DNA of 64,000 nt from Cytobacillus firmus DS1. GTDB taxonomy: Bacteria > Bacillota > Bacilli > Bacillales > Cytobacillaceae. Location of the stretch: contig NZ_APVL01000017.1 in assembly GCF_000565285.1 (NCBI RefSeq), positions 1-64,000 of the forward strand, read 5' to 3'. Positions 25,952 through 35,574 of this stretch are shown in pieces. Under the pieces are notes generated by a model. It did no database searches. It was not told where the DNA came from and saw only the letters and a list, made by a program, of their open reading frames with translations. Every line of letters starts with the position of its first letter. Position 1 is the stretch's first letter. The position numbers and the translations under genes are program-made.

Positions 25952-27169
25952 TTGAGAAAGCCAAAGATTGTAATCCTCGGTGGAGGATACGGCGGGTTAA
26001 TGGTTGCAACCCGTTTGCAGAAATCTGTAGGAACAAATGAAGCGGAAATCGTTTTAGTGAACAAGAATGACTATCATTATGAAACAACATGGCTGCACGA
26101 GGCATCAGCCGGAACACTTCATCATGATCGTGTACGCTACGATATAAAAGATGTTATTGACCGCAACAAAGTTGAATTCGTTCAGGGAACTGCTATTGAA
26201 ATTAAAGCAGAAGAAAAGAAAGTCATTTTAGAAAACGGCGAAATTGACTATGATTATCTGGTTGTTTCACTTGGAGCCGAGCCGGAAACATTCGGTATCA
26301 AAGGACTTAAGGAACATGCATTTTCAATTGTCAATGTAAATGCTGCACGTCAAATCCGCGAGCATATCGAATATCAATTTGCTACTTATAATACAGAAGC
26401 CGAGAAAAAAGACGAGCGCCTGACAATTGTTGTCGGCGGTGCAGGCTTCACTGGAATTGAATTCCTTGGAGAATTGGCAAACCGTGTTCCTGAGCTTTGC
26501 AAAGAGTACGATGTGGACTACCATAAAGTGAAAATCATTTGCGTGGAAGCAGCTCCAATGGTTCTTCCAGGCTTTGATCCTGAGCTTGTTAATTACGCTG
26601 TATCCCACTTGGAGAAAAAAGGCGTACAATTCATGATCGGAACAGCTATTAAAGAAGCTACCCCTGAAGGGATCATCGTTGGCAAAGGCGAAGATGAAGT
26701 AGAAGAAATCAAAGCTGCAACCGTTGTCTGGGCTGCAGGTGTACGCGGAAATTCTATTATTGAAAATTCCGGCATTGAAGCAATGCGCGGCCGTGTAAAA
26801 GTTCAGCCTGATTTGCGCGCTCCTGGCCATGATAATATGTTTATCATCGGAGACTGCTCATTAATCATCAATGAAGAAATCAATCGTCCATACCCTCCTA
26901 CTGCACAAATTGCTATGCAGCAGGGTGAAGTATGTGCAAGAAACATAACTGCTTTAATCCGCAATAAAACTGAGCTTGAAACGTTTACACCGGATATTAA
27001 AGGTACTGTATGTTCTCTGGGCGAACACGATGCCATCGGTGTGGCATTCGGAAAGAAAATGGTTGGGACTAAAGCTTCATTCATGAAGAAGATGATTGAT
27101 AACCGTGCTCTTTACATGGTTGGCGGACCATCTCTTGTATTGAAAAAAGGTAAATTCAACGTTCTTTAA
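25952..27169 (+). CDS. yumB: NADH dehydrogenase type 2-like flavoprotein YumB
   Basis: A 405-residue NDH-2-like protein. FAD motif [17 protein letters not shown] at the N-terminus; NADH-binding [16 protein letters not shown] near 165; second FAD motif [10 protein letters not shown]; and [13 protein letters not shown], the conserved quinone-site region. It transfers electrons from NADH to menaquinone at the membrane face. The TTG at 25952 gives the standard RKPK start; AAAGGTGG lies somewhat far upstream (11 bases). A Rex/Fnr-like box lies in the leader. Confidence 0.93.
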   Translation: MRKPKIVILGGGYGGLMVATRLQKSVGTNEAEIVLVNKNDYHYETTWLHEASAGTLHHDRVRYDIKDVIDRNKVEFVQGTAIEIKAEEKKVILENGEIDYDYLVVSLGAEPETFGIKGLKEHAFSIVNVNAARQIREHIEYQFATYNTEAEKKDERLTIVVGGAGFTGIEFLGELANRVPELCKEYDVDYHKVKIICVEAAPMVLPGFDPELVNYAVSHLEKKGVQFMIGTAIKEATPEGIIVGKGEDEVEEIKAATVVWAAGVRGNSIIENSGIEAMRGRVKVQPDLRAPGHDNMFIIGDCSLIINEEINRPYPPTAQIAMQQGEVCARNITALIRNKTELETFTPDIKGTVCSLGEHDAIGVAFGKKMVGTKASFMKKMIDNRALYMVGGPSLVLKKGKFNVL

Positions 27170-27194
27170 TCAAACAGCTATCATTTATATATGG

Positions 27195-27224
27195 GGATGG
27201 ACTCTAAAGTCTGTCCTTTTTTTT
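27195..27224 (+). terminator. Terminator of yumB
   Basis: GGATGGACT pairs with AGTCTGTCC, followed by eight T. Confidence 0.82.
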
Positions 27225-27256
27225 CGTGAGAGAATTACGTAAAAGGGGGTTTTCGA

Positions 27257-27748
27257 ATGGGAGTCGAACATAAAAGAGGAAAAGTGTGGCTTGCTGTTTC
27301 GGGGCTTGTTATTTCTCCTGAGGGCAACTGGCTTGTCGTTAAAAAGAAATACGGTGGCCTTAGAGGCAAATGGTCTCTGCCGGCAGGTTTTGTGGAGCCA
27401 GGCGAAACGGCTGATGAAGCTGCAGTCCGGGAAGTAGAAGAGGAAACCGGAATAAAATGTACAGTGAAAGGCCTGCTTGGATTGCGCACAGGTGTCATAA
27501 AAGGGGAAGTCAGTGATAATATGATTTTGTTTTTGCTTGAAGCTGAGCCTGAACAATCATTAAAAGTTCAGGAAAGCGAACTTTTCGATGTGCAGTATCT
27601 CAATCCGAAAGAGCTTGCTAATGACCCTGAGGCCTCAGTCCTTTTAAAATACATATTAGATTCTTCTGATTCCTCTCTCAAACCTTTAATTGACGGTATT
27701 AATCCCGGGGATACTTTTGGCTATACAGCATATAAAGTATTTTTATAA
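27257..27748 (+). CDS. NUDIX hydrolase
   Basis: A 163-residue hydrolase with a perfect Nudix box: [20 protein letters not shown] at about 46-65, then TGI. NUDIX enzymes cleave nucleoside diphosphates linked to another moiety; the substrate cannot be read from the sequence. The ATG follows AAAAGGGGG. Its stop codon overlaps a CodY-like box that more likely belongs to yuiA. Confidence 0.92.
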   Translation: MGVEHKRGKVWLAVSGLVISPEGNWLVVKKKYGGLRGKWSLPAGFVEPGETADEAAVREVEEETGIKCTVKGLLGLRTGVIKGEVSDNMILFLLEAEPEQSLKVQESELFDVQYLNPKELANDPEASVLLKYILDSSDSSLKPLIDGINPGDTFGYTAYKVFL

Positions 27749-27761
27749 TTTTCTGAAATTT
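27747..27761 (+). promoter_or_regulatory. CodY-like box 1 upstream of yuiA
   Basis: AATTTTCTGAAATTT matches the consensus AATTTTCWGAAAATT at 14 of 15 positions. It begins inside the NUDIX stop codon. Confidence 0.6.
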
Positions 27762-27862
27762 AAAGAAAGAACGAGAAATTAGAAGTAAATAATGCTTGTA
27801 TGCGTTTCCAATAATAGTTTTTCATGAAATATGGAGCTTTTCATTTGTTCAAATCCTTGATA

Positions 27863-27877
27863 TATTATCAGAAAATT
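27863..27877 (+). promoter_or_regulatory. CodY-like box 2 upstream of yuiA
   Basis: TATTATCAGAAAATT matches at 13 of 15 positions and lies about 33 bases before the yuiA start, where binding would block transcription. Confidence 0.6.
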
Positions 27878-27909
27878 CAGTTACGATAACCCAAAAGGAG
27901 ATGAATGAA

Positions 27910-28035
27910 ATGACAGCTAAGAAATATGAAAACAAAGAGTGTATGTATTGTTCCGGTAAAGGGTATTTTCAATTACTTTTAGGCGGATCTGAAACCTGCA
28001 GCTGCTGCGGCGGAACAGGAAAGAAAAAGGAATAA
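27910..28035 (+). CDS. yuiA: YuiA, small zinc-finger-like protein
   Basis: A 41-residue protein with two DnaJ-like cysteine repeats, CMYCSGKGYF and CSCCGGTGKK, that probably bind one zinc. Function is unknown. It matches yuiA by size, motif and position before yuiB. An AAAAGGAG block at 27893-27900 favours the ATG at 27910 over the one at 27901. Two CodY-like boxes precede it. Confidence 0.88.
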   Translation: MTAKKYENKECMYCSGKGYFQLLLGGSETCSCCGGTGKKKE

Positions 28036-28044
28036 AGTTTCATT

Positions 28045-28074
28045 AGCGGGTGTGCTGATACACCCGCTTTTCTT
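28045..28074 (+). terminator. Terminator after yuiA
   Basis: AGCGGGTGT pairs with ACACCCGCT, followed by a T-rich stretch. It may be partial, with readthrough to yuiB. Confidence 0.72.
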
Positions 28075-28138
28075 GTTGACTCCCCAATCCACATTAAAGT
28101 ACACTAATTATTGATGTGTTAAGGGAGGAAACAAGTTC

Positions 28139-28462
28139 ATGCAAATGACGATTTTCGTTTTGCCTATTTCGATGCTTTTGTTTTTTGTACTTTTTTTTGG
28201 GATAGGTTTTATATTAAATATGCTGTTAAGAATGTCTTGGATTATGGCTATTATTTATCCTGTTATTGCCATCTTTATCATTGATAAAGTTCGTTTCATT
28301 GAGTATTTTCAAAATCCGGGGGAATCTTTTTCCAGTCTTGGCGTTGAATTGTCCAGCCTCGCTTTGGCTGACATCCTTATTCTCAGCAGCGGAATGGCAG
28401 GCGCCATCGTTGCCGGAATTACGATTAGACTTCTCCGTAAAAAAGGATATCGAATGTTTTAA
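28139..28462 (+). CDS. yuiB: YuiB membrane protein
   Basis: A 107-residue membrane protein with about three hydrophobic helices: 4-28, 31-50 and 76-98. It matches YuiB by size and synteny (yuiA-yuiB-yuiC). No activity is known. The ATG follows AAGGGAGGAAACAAGTTC. A terminator follows. Confidence 0.85.
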   Translation: MQMTIFVLPISMLLFFVLFFGIGFILNMLLRMSWIMAIIYPVIAIFIIDKVRFIEYFQNPGESFSSLGVELSSLALADILILSSGMAGAIVAGITIRLLRKKGYRMF

Positions 28463-28469
28463 ATTGATG

Positions 28470-28503
28470 ATGAAATCTCTGCCGGATGCAGGGATTTTTT
28501 TAT
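28470..28503 (+). terminator. Terminator of yuiB
   Basis: AAATCTCTGC pairs with GCAGGGATTT and a long T-rich run follows. Confidence 0.8.
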
Positions 28504-28655
28504 TTTTTTTGATTAGTGTGATTAAATAGGGCAAGCCTATGGCATTACTGGTTTTATCCTGTCTGAAATCGGCTGCTTGAAGACTTTCTCTCCCATAAGT
28601 TATGAATATTTCTATCGAAGAAGGGAAATGACTAACTTTGGGAGGAGTGTAAAAG

Positions 28656-29369
28656 ATGAGCAAATTTACAAAATGGGTGAAACGTACAGTAATGTCAGCC
28701 TTATTTATAGGTGCATTATTGACAACTTTTCATTCGATATCCGGTGTGGAAGCAAGATCAATTATTCAGCTGCAGCAAAATGCTGAACAAGCTGGCGAAA
28801 GTGGAAATTCAAATTTTGAACATACATTAAAATCGGTTGGAGTAGCATTTAAATTTTTGAAGCAGGCCGTGAGCCTCGAACCGAAGATTTCTGCGAGTGA
28901 AGCTGTGGCAATTGAACAAGCGCCGACATTGGAAGAATCAATTGACTGGTCGCAGTATCAGAAAAGACAAGTTATCGCTACCGGATATACCGCTTTTTAC
29001 GAGTCGACAGGCAAAAATCCGGATCATCCGTCCTTTGGTATTACATACTCAGGTGTTAAAGTTAAAAGGGACTTATACTCTACAGTCGCAGCAGATTTAA
29101 ATGTTTTTCCGATTGGAACGATCCTGTTTATTCCTGATTATGGTTATGGTGTTGTAGCAGATAAAGGCGGTGCCATTAAGGGGAATAAATTGGATCTCTA
29201 TTATGAAACGGTTGATGATGTTTATAATAATTGGGGAAAGAAAACACTCGATGTTTATATCGTTGAAATGGGCGATGGAACCCTGACGGAAGAAGATTTA
29301 AGGTTACTGAATGAAAATGAAGCCATGCAGGTATTCAGACAGCAATATATTAAATCTGAGAAAAAATAA
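28656..29369 (+). CDS. yuiC: YuiC, 3D-domain stationary-phase survival (Sps) lytic transglycosylase
   Basis: A 237-residue exported protein with a signal or anchor segment (about 10-30). The C-terminal 3D domain (about 105-222) has a VIATGYTAF start and the conserved aspartates in VVADKGG, KLDLYY and TLDVYIVEM. The B. subtilis YuiC structure shows a small MltA-like lytic transglycosylase fold acting on peptidoglycan. The ATG follows GGGAGGAGTGTAAAAG. It lies downstream of yuiB, and a terminator follows. Confidence 0.9.
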   Translation: MSKFTKWVKRTVMSALFIGALLTTFHSISGVEARSIIQLQQNAEQAGESGNSNFEHTLKSVGVAFKFLKQAVSLEPKISASEAVAIEQAPTLEESIDWSQYQKRQVIATGYTAFYESTGKNPDHPSFGITYSGVKVKRDLYSTVAADLNVFPIGTILFIPDYGYGVVADKGGAIKGNKLDLYYETVDDVYNNWGKKTLDVYIVEMGDGTLTEEDLRLLNENEAMQVFRQQYIKSEKK

Positions 29370-29381
29370 CCCAGCAGATTC

Positions 29382-29420
29382 AGGCAAATCCGGTATAATG
29401 AACGGATTTGCCTTTTTCTT
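29382..29420. terminator. Terminator between yuiC and the BtuF-like gene
   Basis: AGGCAAATCCG pairs with CGGATTTGCCT followed by a T-rich run. It lies at the 3' ends of two convergent genes. Confidence 0.82.
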
Positions 29421-29423
29421 TTA

Positions 29424-30206
29424 TCAGATAGAAAGTGCCTGGGGATGGATCTTTTCTGCTAATTTTATGGCCCCTTCAATCAGCCGCGGTGAAGGCCTGC
29501 AATACAGTTCTTCTTCCAGAACCAGAATTCTGTTCTGTTTTACTGCTTCCAATCCACTCCAGCCGGGACGTTTCAGGACAATCTCGGGATTTACCTTTTC
29601 TCTTCTGACACCGACCCAGGCAAGACAGATATAATCCGGCTGCCGATTCAGGACATCCTCCCAATCAGTCTGGACGCTTGCAAGCTCAACATCAGCAAAT
29701 AAATTCCGTCCACCGGCTATTTCACTGATTTCCGTCAGCCAATTGACCTTGCCTGGTGTGAATACAGGCTTTGGCCACCATTCCCAATAGAGGCTTGGTT
29801 TTTTCTCAATTCTGCTTGAGATGACCTGCAGTTCTTCTATTTTCTTCGTAAACTGTTTAGCCGCCAAAATCCCTCTCTCAGGCCTCCCGATTTTTTTAGC
29901 AGCAAAAACCAGGTCATTTGCAATATCTGCGAGACTTTGGGGATTTAAGACAATATGGGGAATCTGCCTTTTTTCAAGTTCTGCTACATTCTTTTCCATG
30001 CCGGGAACACTCAGGGAGGCAAGCACAAGATCCGGTTTCAATTCCTCCACTTTATCCATATTAATAGACAAGTCAGGACCCAGCCGGGGCAGATTGGAAA
30101 TTTGCTCCGGCCAATCCGAATAATCGTCCACTCCCGCAAGCATATCAGTCAACCCCAAGTATTCCACTAATTCCGTATTGCTTGGGCATAAGGAAAGGAT
30201 TTTCAT
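29424..30206 (-). CDS. BtuF-like cobalamin/metal-chelate binding protein without a signal peptide
   Basis: A 260-residue protein with the type III substrate-binding fold pattern of cobalamin- and siderophore-binding proteins (ILSLCPSNTELVEYLGL start; LKPDLVLAS; GVNPEIV-like C-terminus). It begins directly with the mature domain: no signal peptide or lipobox is seen, so it should be cytosolic, unlike BtuF. A cytosolic sensor or an unusually exported protein are options. It starts 14 bases after the yuiD stop, so the two genes are an operon. Confidence 0.78.
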   Translation of the reverse strand: MKILSLCPSNTELVEYLGLTDMLAGVDDYSDWPEQISNLPRLGPDLSINMDKVEELKPDLVLASLSVPGMEKNVAELEKRQIPHIVLNPQSLADIANDLVFAAKKIGRPERGILAAKQFTKKIEELQVISSRIEKKPSLYWEWWPKPVFTPGKVNWLTEISEIAGGRNLFADVELASVQTDWEDVLNRQPDYICLAWVGVRREKVNPEIVLKRPGWSGLEAVKQNRILVLEEELYCRPSPRLIEGAIKLAEKIHPQALSI

Positions 30207-30220
30207 TCATATCACAACCT

Positions 30221-30697
30221 TTAGGAAAATAAGTAATGAAGCCCTAAAGTTAATAAGATTCCTGTCAGGCCGCCAAAGAGTACTTCTATCGGCTTATGGC
30301 CCAGCAGCTCCTTTAATTCTTTTTGTTTTTCCTGGCCCGCTTTTTTCTGCCATGTCTTTGCTTCTTCAACGAATTTATTGAAGTCAGCAACAAGCTGGTT
30401 TAATACAATAGCCTGTTCCCCGGCCTGACGCCGCACTCCGGTAGCATCAAACATGGTGATAATGGCAAAAACGGCAGAAACAGCGAAAACAGCGGAATCC
30501 ATTCCGGTCTCAAGTGCCACCCCGGTTGAAAGAGCTGTTACTGCAGCTGAGTGTGAGCTTGGCATTCCGCCTGTACTGGTTAAAAGGGACCAATCCACTC
30601 TTCGGGTGGCAATAAATTGAATGGGCACTTTTACAAATTGGGCAAAGAAGATGGCTGCCAAAGCAGACCATAGAGGGAAATTTGTCAATAATTCCAT
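30221..30697 (-). CDS. yuiD: YuiD, divergent PAP2 family membrane protein (DUF212)
   Basis: A 158-residue membrane protein with about four membrane segments. GGMPSSHSA near residue 43 corresponds to the PSGH-type phosphatase motif of PAP2 enzymes, and FDATGVRRQAG follows. Function is unknown; plant and bacterial DUF212 relatives are thought to act on lipid phosphates. Length equals B. subtilis YuiD. The ATG at 30697 follows AAAGGTGGTCTCAC. Upstream lies a degenerate tandem repeat. Confidence 0.9.
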   Translation of the reverse strand: MELLTNFPLWSALAAIFFAQFVKVPIQFIATRRVDWSLLTSTGGMPSSHSAAVTALSTGVALETGMDSAVFAVSAVFAIITMFDATGVRRQAGEQAIVLNQLVADFNKFVEEAKTWQKKAGQEKQKELKELLGHKPIEVLFGGLTGILLTLGLHYLFS

Positions 30698-30747
30698 GTG
30701 AGACCACCTTTGGGTTGTATGATACTCTTTGAATTCTTTTCTGCTTT

Positions 30748-30878
30748 CTGAAGTTGAACCAAGTTCGGACTCTGACCAGCTCAATTCAGCACTTTGTGTC
30801 CGAAGTAGAGCCAAGTTCGGACCCTGACGAGCTCATTGTGTCCAAAGCTATACCTGGCTCGGACTCTGCAGATTCAGG
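30748..30878. repeat. Degenerate tandem repeat, about 3 units of 40-45 bp
   Basis: Units share CCAAGTTCGGACTCTGACCAG-like cores: CCAAGTTCGGACTCTGACC at about 30759, CCAAGTTCGGACCCTGACG at about 30811 and CTGGCTCGGACTCTG at about 30854. No coding potential is seen. It fills most of the gap between yuiD and the membrane protein gene. Confidence 0.65.
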
Positions 30879-30944
30879 AACTTAGTAATGTTATACTAAC
30901 TAATATTCTCCAACAGATTGTTCCTTCCTGCAAGAGGGTCTGCT

Positions 30945-31610
30945 TTAAGTTTTTGTTAAACCGCGCTTTTTTTGAAAATGTGCTGTTGCCGTCAGTGAAA
31001 GCAAAAGAAGCCATTCAAAGGCATTCACGGCAGCCGCACTTTCAATGGGTATATCTATGGCGCTTCCGATAATCATTAAGACGGCACCTGCAAAAAACCA
31101 GAACCATCCCTGTTTGTGCCAAATAACTATAGAAGCCGCCAGCAATACAGCGGAAACGATCAGCACCATTATCGGAGGGCCGCCCTGCGTCTCTGCGCTT
31201 GAATAGCTTAGAACTCCATATTCCCATTTATCTTCCAATTCAAGGCCGAAAACCTCGGTGAAAAGCTCCATAACAATTAATCCGGCAGTAAGCAGGTATG
31301 CAGTCAATTTTAGTGTACCTGTTTTTGCCCAATCAATATCAGCTTGTTTTAAAGTATGCCAGGAATATAGAACAAGCAGCGGCGTAAAAAAAGCGTGAAT
31401 CCAGAATCGGGCATAATTCAGAAGCTTTAGAGTGCTGCCCTCCCCGATCAAACTGCCGCCAGCAAGAATTCCATTATCGTAAATCAGTCCGAGAATTACA
31501 GGCAGCAGGAAGGCAGCGCTAACATGCCTGCTGTTCTTTACAGTGAGAATGGCCCAAATAAATAACAGGATATATCCGGCTGTAAATGCGGCAAATAATA
31601 GAGGATCCAT
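30945..31610 (-). CDS. Multi-pass membrane protein of unknown function
   Basis: A 221-residue protein with about six or seven hydrophobic helices (MDPLLFAAFTAGYILLFIW start) and few charged loops. I do not recognise the family. The ATG at 31610 follows GGAAAGGAGAATGTT. It is co-directional with yuiD but separated by a repeat tract of about 130 bp. Confidence 0.72.
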   Translation of the reverse strand: MDPLLFAAFTAGYILLFIWAILTVKNSRHVSAAFLLPVILGLIYDNGILAGGSLIGEGSTLKLLNYARFWIHAFFTPLLVLYSWHTLKQADIDWAKTGTLKLTAYLLTAGLIVMELFTEVFGLELEDKWEYGVLSYSSAETQGGPPIMVLIVSAVLLAASIVIWHKQGWFWFFAGAVLMIIGSAIDIPIESAAAVNAFEWLLLLSLTATAHFQKKRGLTKT

Positions 31611-31731
31611 AACATTCTCCTTTCCGTCTCTATTTTCTTTACCCAATAATTCAAGATTATATTTAATCTCTTTTCTTTTTGTTAGGCTGTTTTCACAGTT
31701 TGTTGCTTGATTGATGTATATTTATTTGCTG

Positions 31732-31819
31732 AGTTGATTGGAGCGGAAGATGCGAGACTCCGGCGGGATGCTCACCGCCCGCCCCGCGGTTCGCTGAGCA
31801 TCCCGGAGCGGAAATCAAC
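31732..31819. repeat. Short palindromic Bacillaceae repeat (family C)
   Basis: Ends GTTGATTGGAGCGGAA and GGAGCGGAAATCAAC frame an inner hairpin GGGATGCTCA/TGAGCATCCC. This repeat type (GATTGGAGCGGAAG...GGAGCGGAAATCAAC) is frequent between Bacillaceae genes. It sits ahead of the DUF309 gene, and the reading frame running through it is not credible coding sequence. Confidence 0.8.
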
Positions 31820-31913
31820 GGTCCACATTGCTGATGAAAAACAACGATTTATACGAAATGAGCTTTTTGTTAAAATGATCAGTACAAGAAAGTCCGGAAT
31901 ATGGAGTGATTTC

Positions 31914-32291
31914 ATGAAAGATTATCCTCTTGAATACTACGAATTCTTTATCAGTTTCAATGAAGGTGATTATTACACCTGCCATGATCTTCTGGAAGAA
32001 ATGTGGATGACTGAAAAAGGCAATTTGTTTTTTAAAGGCCTGCTGCAAATGAGCGTCAGCATTTATCACTATGAATATGGCAATGTAAAAGGAGCAAGGC
32101 TGATGATGCAGGCTGCACATGAATATTTGCAGGCATACAGGCCCAGACATTGGGGGCTCGATCTCGAGCATGTATACAGATTTATTGAAGAATGCCTCTC
32201 CATATTTCCGGAAGATATCGACCGGGTTCCGTTTGAAAAGGTCGGTAATCTTCCTAAATTGCCTCAGCTGATACTGTATCTGGAAGAGTAG
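31914..32291 (+). CDS. DUF309 domain protein
   Basis: A 125-residue soluble helical protein. DUF309 is marked by the YTCHDLLEEMWM segment (about 19-30) and KGLLQMSVSIYHYEYGN. A fold related to bacterial helical hairpin families is known but no activity. The ATG at 31914 follows TGGAGTGATTTC. A longer frame upstream reads through repeat C and is rejected. Confidence 0.85.
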   Translation: MKDYPLEYYEFFISFNEGDYYTCHDLLEEMWMTEKGNLFFKGLLQMSVSIYHYEYGNVKGARLMMQAAHEYLQAYRPRHWGLDLEHVYRFIEECLSIFPEDIDRVPFEKVGNLPKLPQLILYLEE

Positions 32292-32379
32292 CAAAGCAGA
32301 ATATTATAAAATTAGATAGTCGAAATAATTCAATATTTTCGATATAATAAAGTGATAAATAGATTATGGGGGTGCCAGT

Positions 32380-33888
32380 ATGTTTTCTGTTAAGAAAGAA
32401 TTTGACGTTTCAGCCGAACAGGAATGCCTGATTGTTGGTGTTTTTGATAAACCAGTCAGGTTTGAGGGAATACTTGCCCGTGCAGATGAACAATTTGAGG
32501 GCCATTTGACAGAACTTGTGAAGAGCGGCGATATTTCTGCCAAGAAAAAAGCCATTGCAAAAATACATACTTTTGGAAAAATTGGGGCCAAACGAGTTAT
32601 TACAGTAGGTCTTGGAAAAGAAAAAGAATTCAGCTTTGAAGGATTGCGTGAAGCATTTGGAAAGGCATTCAAGGAAGTGAAATCGTCCAAGCTTCAAAAT
32701 GCCGGTGTTTGTCTTGATACTTTTATTGGCGGAGATGTAGATGCGCTGGATGCAGCACATGCCCTAAGCGAGGCGTTTGCCCTTTCTACCTATAAGTTTG
32801 AAGATTACAAACAGAAATCAAATGAACCGGAAAAGGAAATCGAGAGTATTGCTGTTTATTGCGAAGCCGCAGATGAGGAAGATGTAAAGGCTTCCCTTAC
32901 TGTTGGCTATGCCCACGGAAAAGGAACCAACTCAGCCCGCACTTTAGTCAATCTGCCAGGCAATATGCTGACTGCCACCGATTTGGCAAATTACTCATCT
33001 GAACTGGCGTGGAGATACGGATTTGAAGTGGAAATCCTGGAAAAAGAAGACATGCTTAAGCTTGGCATGGGTGCTCTTTTGGCGGTTAATCAGGGGTCGG
33101 CAGAGCCTCCTAAGATGATTGTCTTAAAATATCAGGGCAAGGAAGAATGGAAGGATGTTATCGGCCTCGTCGGCAAAGGAATCACCTTCGATACAGGTGG
33201 CTATTCCATTAAGCCAAAGGACGGCATAGTCGGCATGAAAACCGATATGGGCGGTGCAGCGGCAGTACTTGGCGCAATGGAAGTCATTGGCGAACTGAAG
33301 CCTGAACAAAATGTTGTCGCTGTCATTCCTTCTACAGATAATATGGTGAGCGGAACCGCATTTAAGCCGGATGATGTCATCACCTCCATGAGCGGAAAAA
33401 CCATTGAAGTCCTCAACACAGATGCAGAAGGACGTCTTGCACTTGCTGATGCAGTAACCTATGCGAAGCACCATGGAGCGGACTACCTGGTGGATGTGGC
33501 AACCCTGACTGGCGGTGTCATTATTGCACTGGGGGAAGAAACAACAGGTGCATTAACCAATAATGAAGAGTGGTTTGAGCAGGTGCTGGAAGCATCCTAT
33601 GAAGCTGGCGAACCAATCTGGAGGCTGCCTCTTTTTGAAAAAGATAAAGAAAGAATCAGAAGCAGCAAAATTGCAGATCTGAACAATTCGCCAGGCCGAG
33701 CCGGCCATGCGATCATGGGCGGAGGTTTTGTCGGTGAATTTGCCGAAGACACACCATGGGTGCACCTCGATATCGCAGGTACAGCCACAACAGCAAAAAA
33801 CCATGATCTTGGGCCGGACGGCGCGACAGGCGTTATGGTACGCACGTTAGCGCTATTGGTTGAAAGATTTGAAGCGAAAGCGAAATAA
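32380..33888 (+). CDS. pepA: Leucyl aminopeptidase (M17)
   Basis: A 502-residue cytosolic dizinc aminopeptidase. The M17 signature NTDAEGRL lies near residue 348; metal ligands include [11 protein letters not shown] at about 266. Family members cleave N-terminal residues from peptides and form hexamers. It equals yuiE in B. subtilis. The ATG follows GGGGGTGCCAGT. A TATAAT at 32343-32348 with a weak -35 (TCGAAA) is the likely promoter. A terminator follows. Confidence 0.96.
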   Translation: MFSVKKEFDVSAEQECLIVGVFDKPVRFEGILARADEQFEGHLTELVKSGDISAKKKAIAKIHTFGKIGAKRVITVGLGKEKEFSFEGLREAFGKAFKEVKSSKLQNAGVCLDTFIGGDVDALDAAHALSEAFALSTYKFEDYKQKSNEPEKEIESIAVYCEAADEEDVKASLTVGYAHGKGTNSARTLVNLPGNMLTATDLANYSSELAWRYGFEVEILEKEDMLKLGMGALLAVNQGSAEPPKMIVLKYQGKEEWKDVIGLVGKGITFDTGGYSIKPKDGIVGMKTDMGGAAAVLGAMEVIGELKPEQNVVAVIPSTDNMVSGTAFKPDDVITSMSGKTIEVLNTDAEGRLALADAVTYAKHHGADYLVDVATLTGGVIIALGEETTGALTNNEEWFEQVLEASYEAGEPIWRLPLFEKDKERIRSSKIADLNNSPGRAGHAIMGGGFVGEFAEDTPWVHLDIAGTATTAKNHDLGPDGATGVMVRTLALLVERFEAKAK

Positions 33889-33899
33889 AGATAAATTCA

Positions 33900-33927
33900 A
33901 AACTCTGGAGAAATCCGGAGTTTTTTT
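33900..33927 (+). terminator. Terminator of pepA
   Basis: AACTCTGGA pairs with TCCGGAGTT followed by seven T. Confidence 0.82.
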
Positions 33928-34170
33928 ATGCGGGTTTTTATAAGGAACTGCAGAAATGTAAATTAACGGCCGGTTAACGCAAAATACTGGGAAATTCCAT
34001 AAAAATACCGGCCGAACAGCTACTCCTGGCGTAAACTCCCATTGGTAAATCTGCTTAAAATCATTGACATAAAAAGCAGAAGTATGATAGTTTAATACAT
34101 GTGTTTTAGTTCTCTACCAATTTAGCATACTAAAGTAACAATGAACAAAGGAAAGAAAGAGGGTTGCATC

Positions 34171-35481
34171 ATGAATGCAGTTATACTTGCAGTTTTGATC
34201 ATGCTTGTTCTCAGCCTTCTGCGCGTCAATGTGGTTCTTGCTCTTGTGGCAGGTGCATTGGCAGGCGGGCTCGCAGGCGGATTAAGTATAGATAAAACAA
34301 TTGAAGTTTTTTCAAATGGACTTGGAGGCAGTGCAGAAGTTGCATTGAGTTATGCGTTATTGGGCGGATTTGCCTTAGCTATTTCCGCAACAGGGCTTCC
34401 GAACCTATTAGTGGAATGGGTTCTGGGCAAGGTCGGAAAAGACGGGGAGTCAAGAGGGAAAACATTATCAAAAGCACTTATCGTATTTTCTATTTTATTA
34501 ATGTCCATTTTTTCCCAAAATTTAATTCCGATTCATATCGCGTTTATTCCCATTTTAATTCCGCCATTATTAAAGGTTATGAATGAGCTGCAGATAGACC
34601 GGCGTCTAATCGCGTCTGTACTGACATTTGGTTTGACGGCTCCGTATATTTTACTTCCTGCAGGCTTTGGCCAGATATTCCATGGAATACTCGCAGAAAA
34701 TATGGAGAATAGCGGATTGGCAGTGGAAATGGCAGACATTCCGAAGGCTATGCTTATTCCTGTAGCCGGTATGGCTGCCGGTCTTTTGGCTGCATTATTT
34801 GTTTACCGCAAAAAGAGGGATTATCTTCCATCAGAGTTAATTGAGACTGAAAAAGGCAATTACTCCAAAAAGGGCATAATTTTTTCCCTTATTGCGATTG
34901 CAGCAGCCCTCATAGTCCAGCTGCAACTTGATTCAATGATCTTTGGGGCGCTGACTGGTATTTTAGTTATTTATATCAGCGGTGCAATTAAATGGAACGA
35001 GGCAGATCAGCTTTTAACTGAGGGTATGAAGATGATGGCATTCATTGGATTTGTCATGCTGGCTGCATTCGGATTTGCTGATGTATTAAAAGAAACAGGC
35101 GATGTCGATAGCCTTGTTGCACAGGCGGCTGAGGTAATTGGCAATAATAAATCACTTGCAGCATTGCTAATGCTTCTTGTCGGCTTACTTGTTACAATGG
35201 GGATTGGATCTTCATTTTCAACCATCCCGATTATTGCAACTATATTTGTGCCGCTTGCACTGGAGGTTGGCTTCAGCCCAATGGCAACTATTGCTCTAGT
35301 GGGAACAGCCGCAGCTCTTGGAGATGCCGGTTCTCCTGCGTCAGACAGTACATTGGGGCCAACAGCAGGCTTGAATGCAGATGGACAGCACAATCACATC
35401 TGGGATACATGTGTGCCAACATTCCTGCACTACAATATTCCGCTCATCCTGTTTGGATGGCTGGCGGCAATGGTCTTATAA
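34171..35481 (+). CDS. yuiF: YuiF, Na+/H+ antiporter family amino-acid transporter
   Basis: A 436-residue protein with about 11-12 membrane segments and NhaC-like family traits, including [19 protein letters not shown] near residue 390, which resembles the substrate/ion-binding loop of the family. YuiF is predicted to be an H+- or Na+-coupled permease of unknown amino acid or organic ion. The ATG at 34171 follows GAGGGTTGCATC. A TTGACA lies at 34064-34069 with a poor -10 nearby. An upstream in-frame ATG at 34141 lacks a ribosome-binding site. Confidence 0.86.
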   Translation: MNAVILAVLIMLVLSLLRVNVVLALVAGALAGGLAGGLSIDKTIEVFSNGLGGSAEVALSYALLGGFALAISATGLPNLLVEWVLGKVGKDGESRGKTLSKALIVFSILLMSIFSQNLIPIHIAFIPILIPPLLKVMNELQIDRRLIASVLTFGLTAPYILLPAGFGQIFHGILAENMENSGLAVEMADIPKAMLIPVAGMAAGLLAALFVYRKKRDYLPSELIETEKGNYSKKGIIFSLIAIAAALIVQLQLDSMIFGALTGILVIYISGAIKWNEADQLLTEGMKMMAFIGFVMLAAFGFADVLKETGDVDSLVAQAAEVIGNNKSLAALLMLLVGLLVTMGIGSSFSTIPIIATIFVPLALEVGFSPMATIALVGTAAALGDAGSPASDSTLGPTAGLNADGQHNHIWDTCVPTFLHYNIPLILFGWLAAMVL

Positions 35482-35574
35482 TCGGAAGCAGCTTCCCGGA
35501 AGGGGGCTGCTTTCTCATTGTTATCAGCCCGTAAAGTAGGGTACGATAAAAGAAAAAGAACGGAGGCGGCTTCA

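Noticed and set aside
31707-31913. Upstream extension of the DUF309 gene
   Set aside because: It reads through palindromic repeat C; the ATG at 31914 has a good ribosome-binding site and fits the family length.
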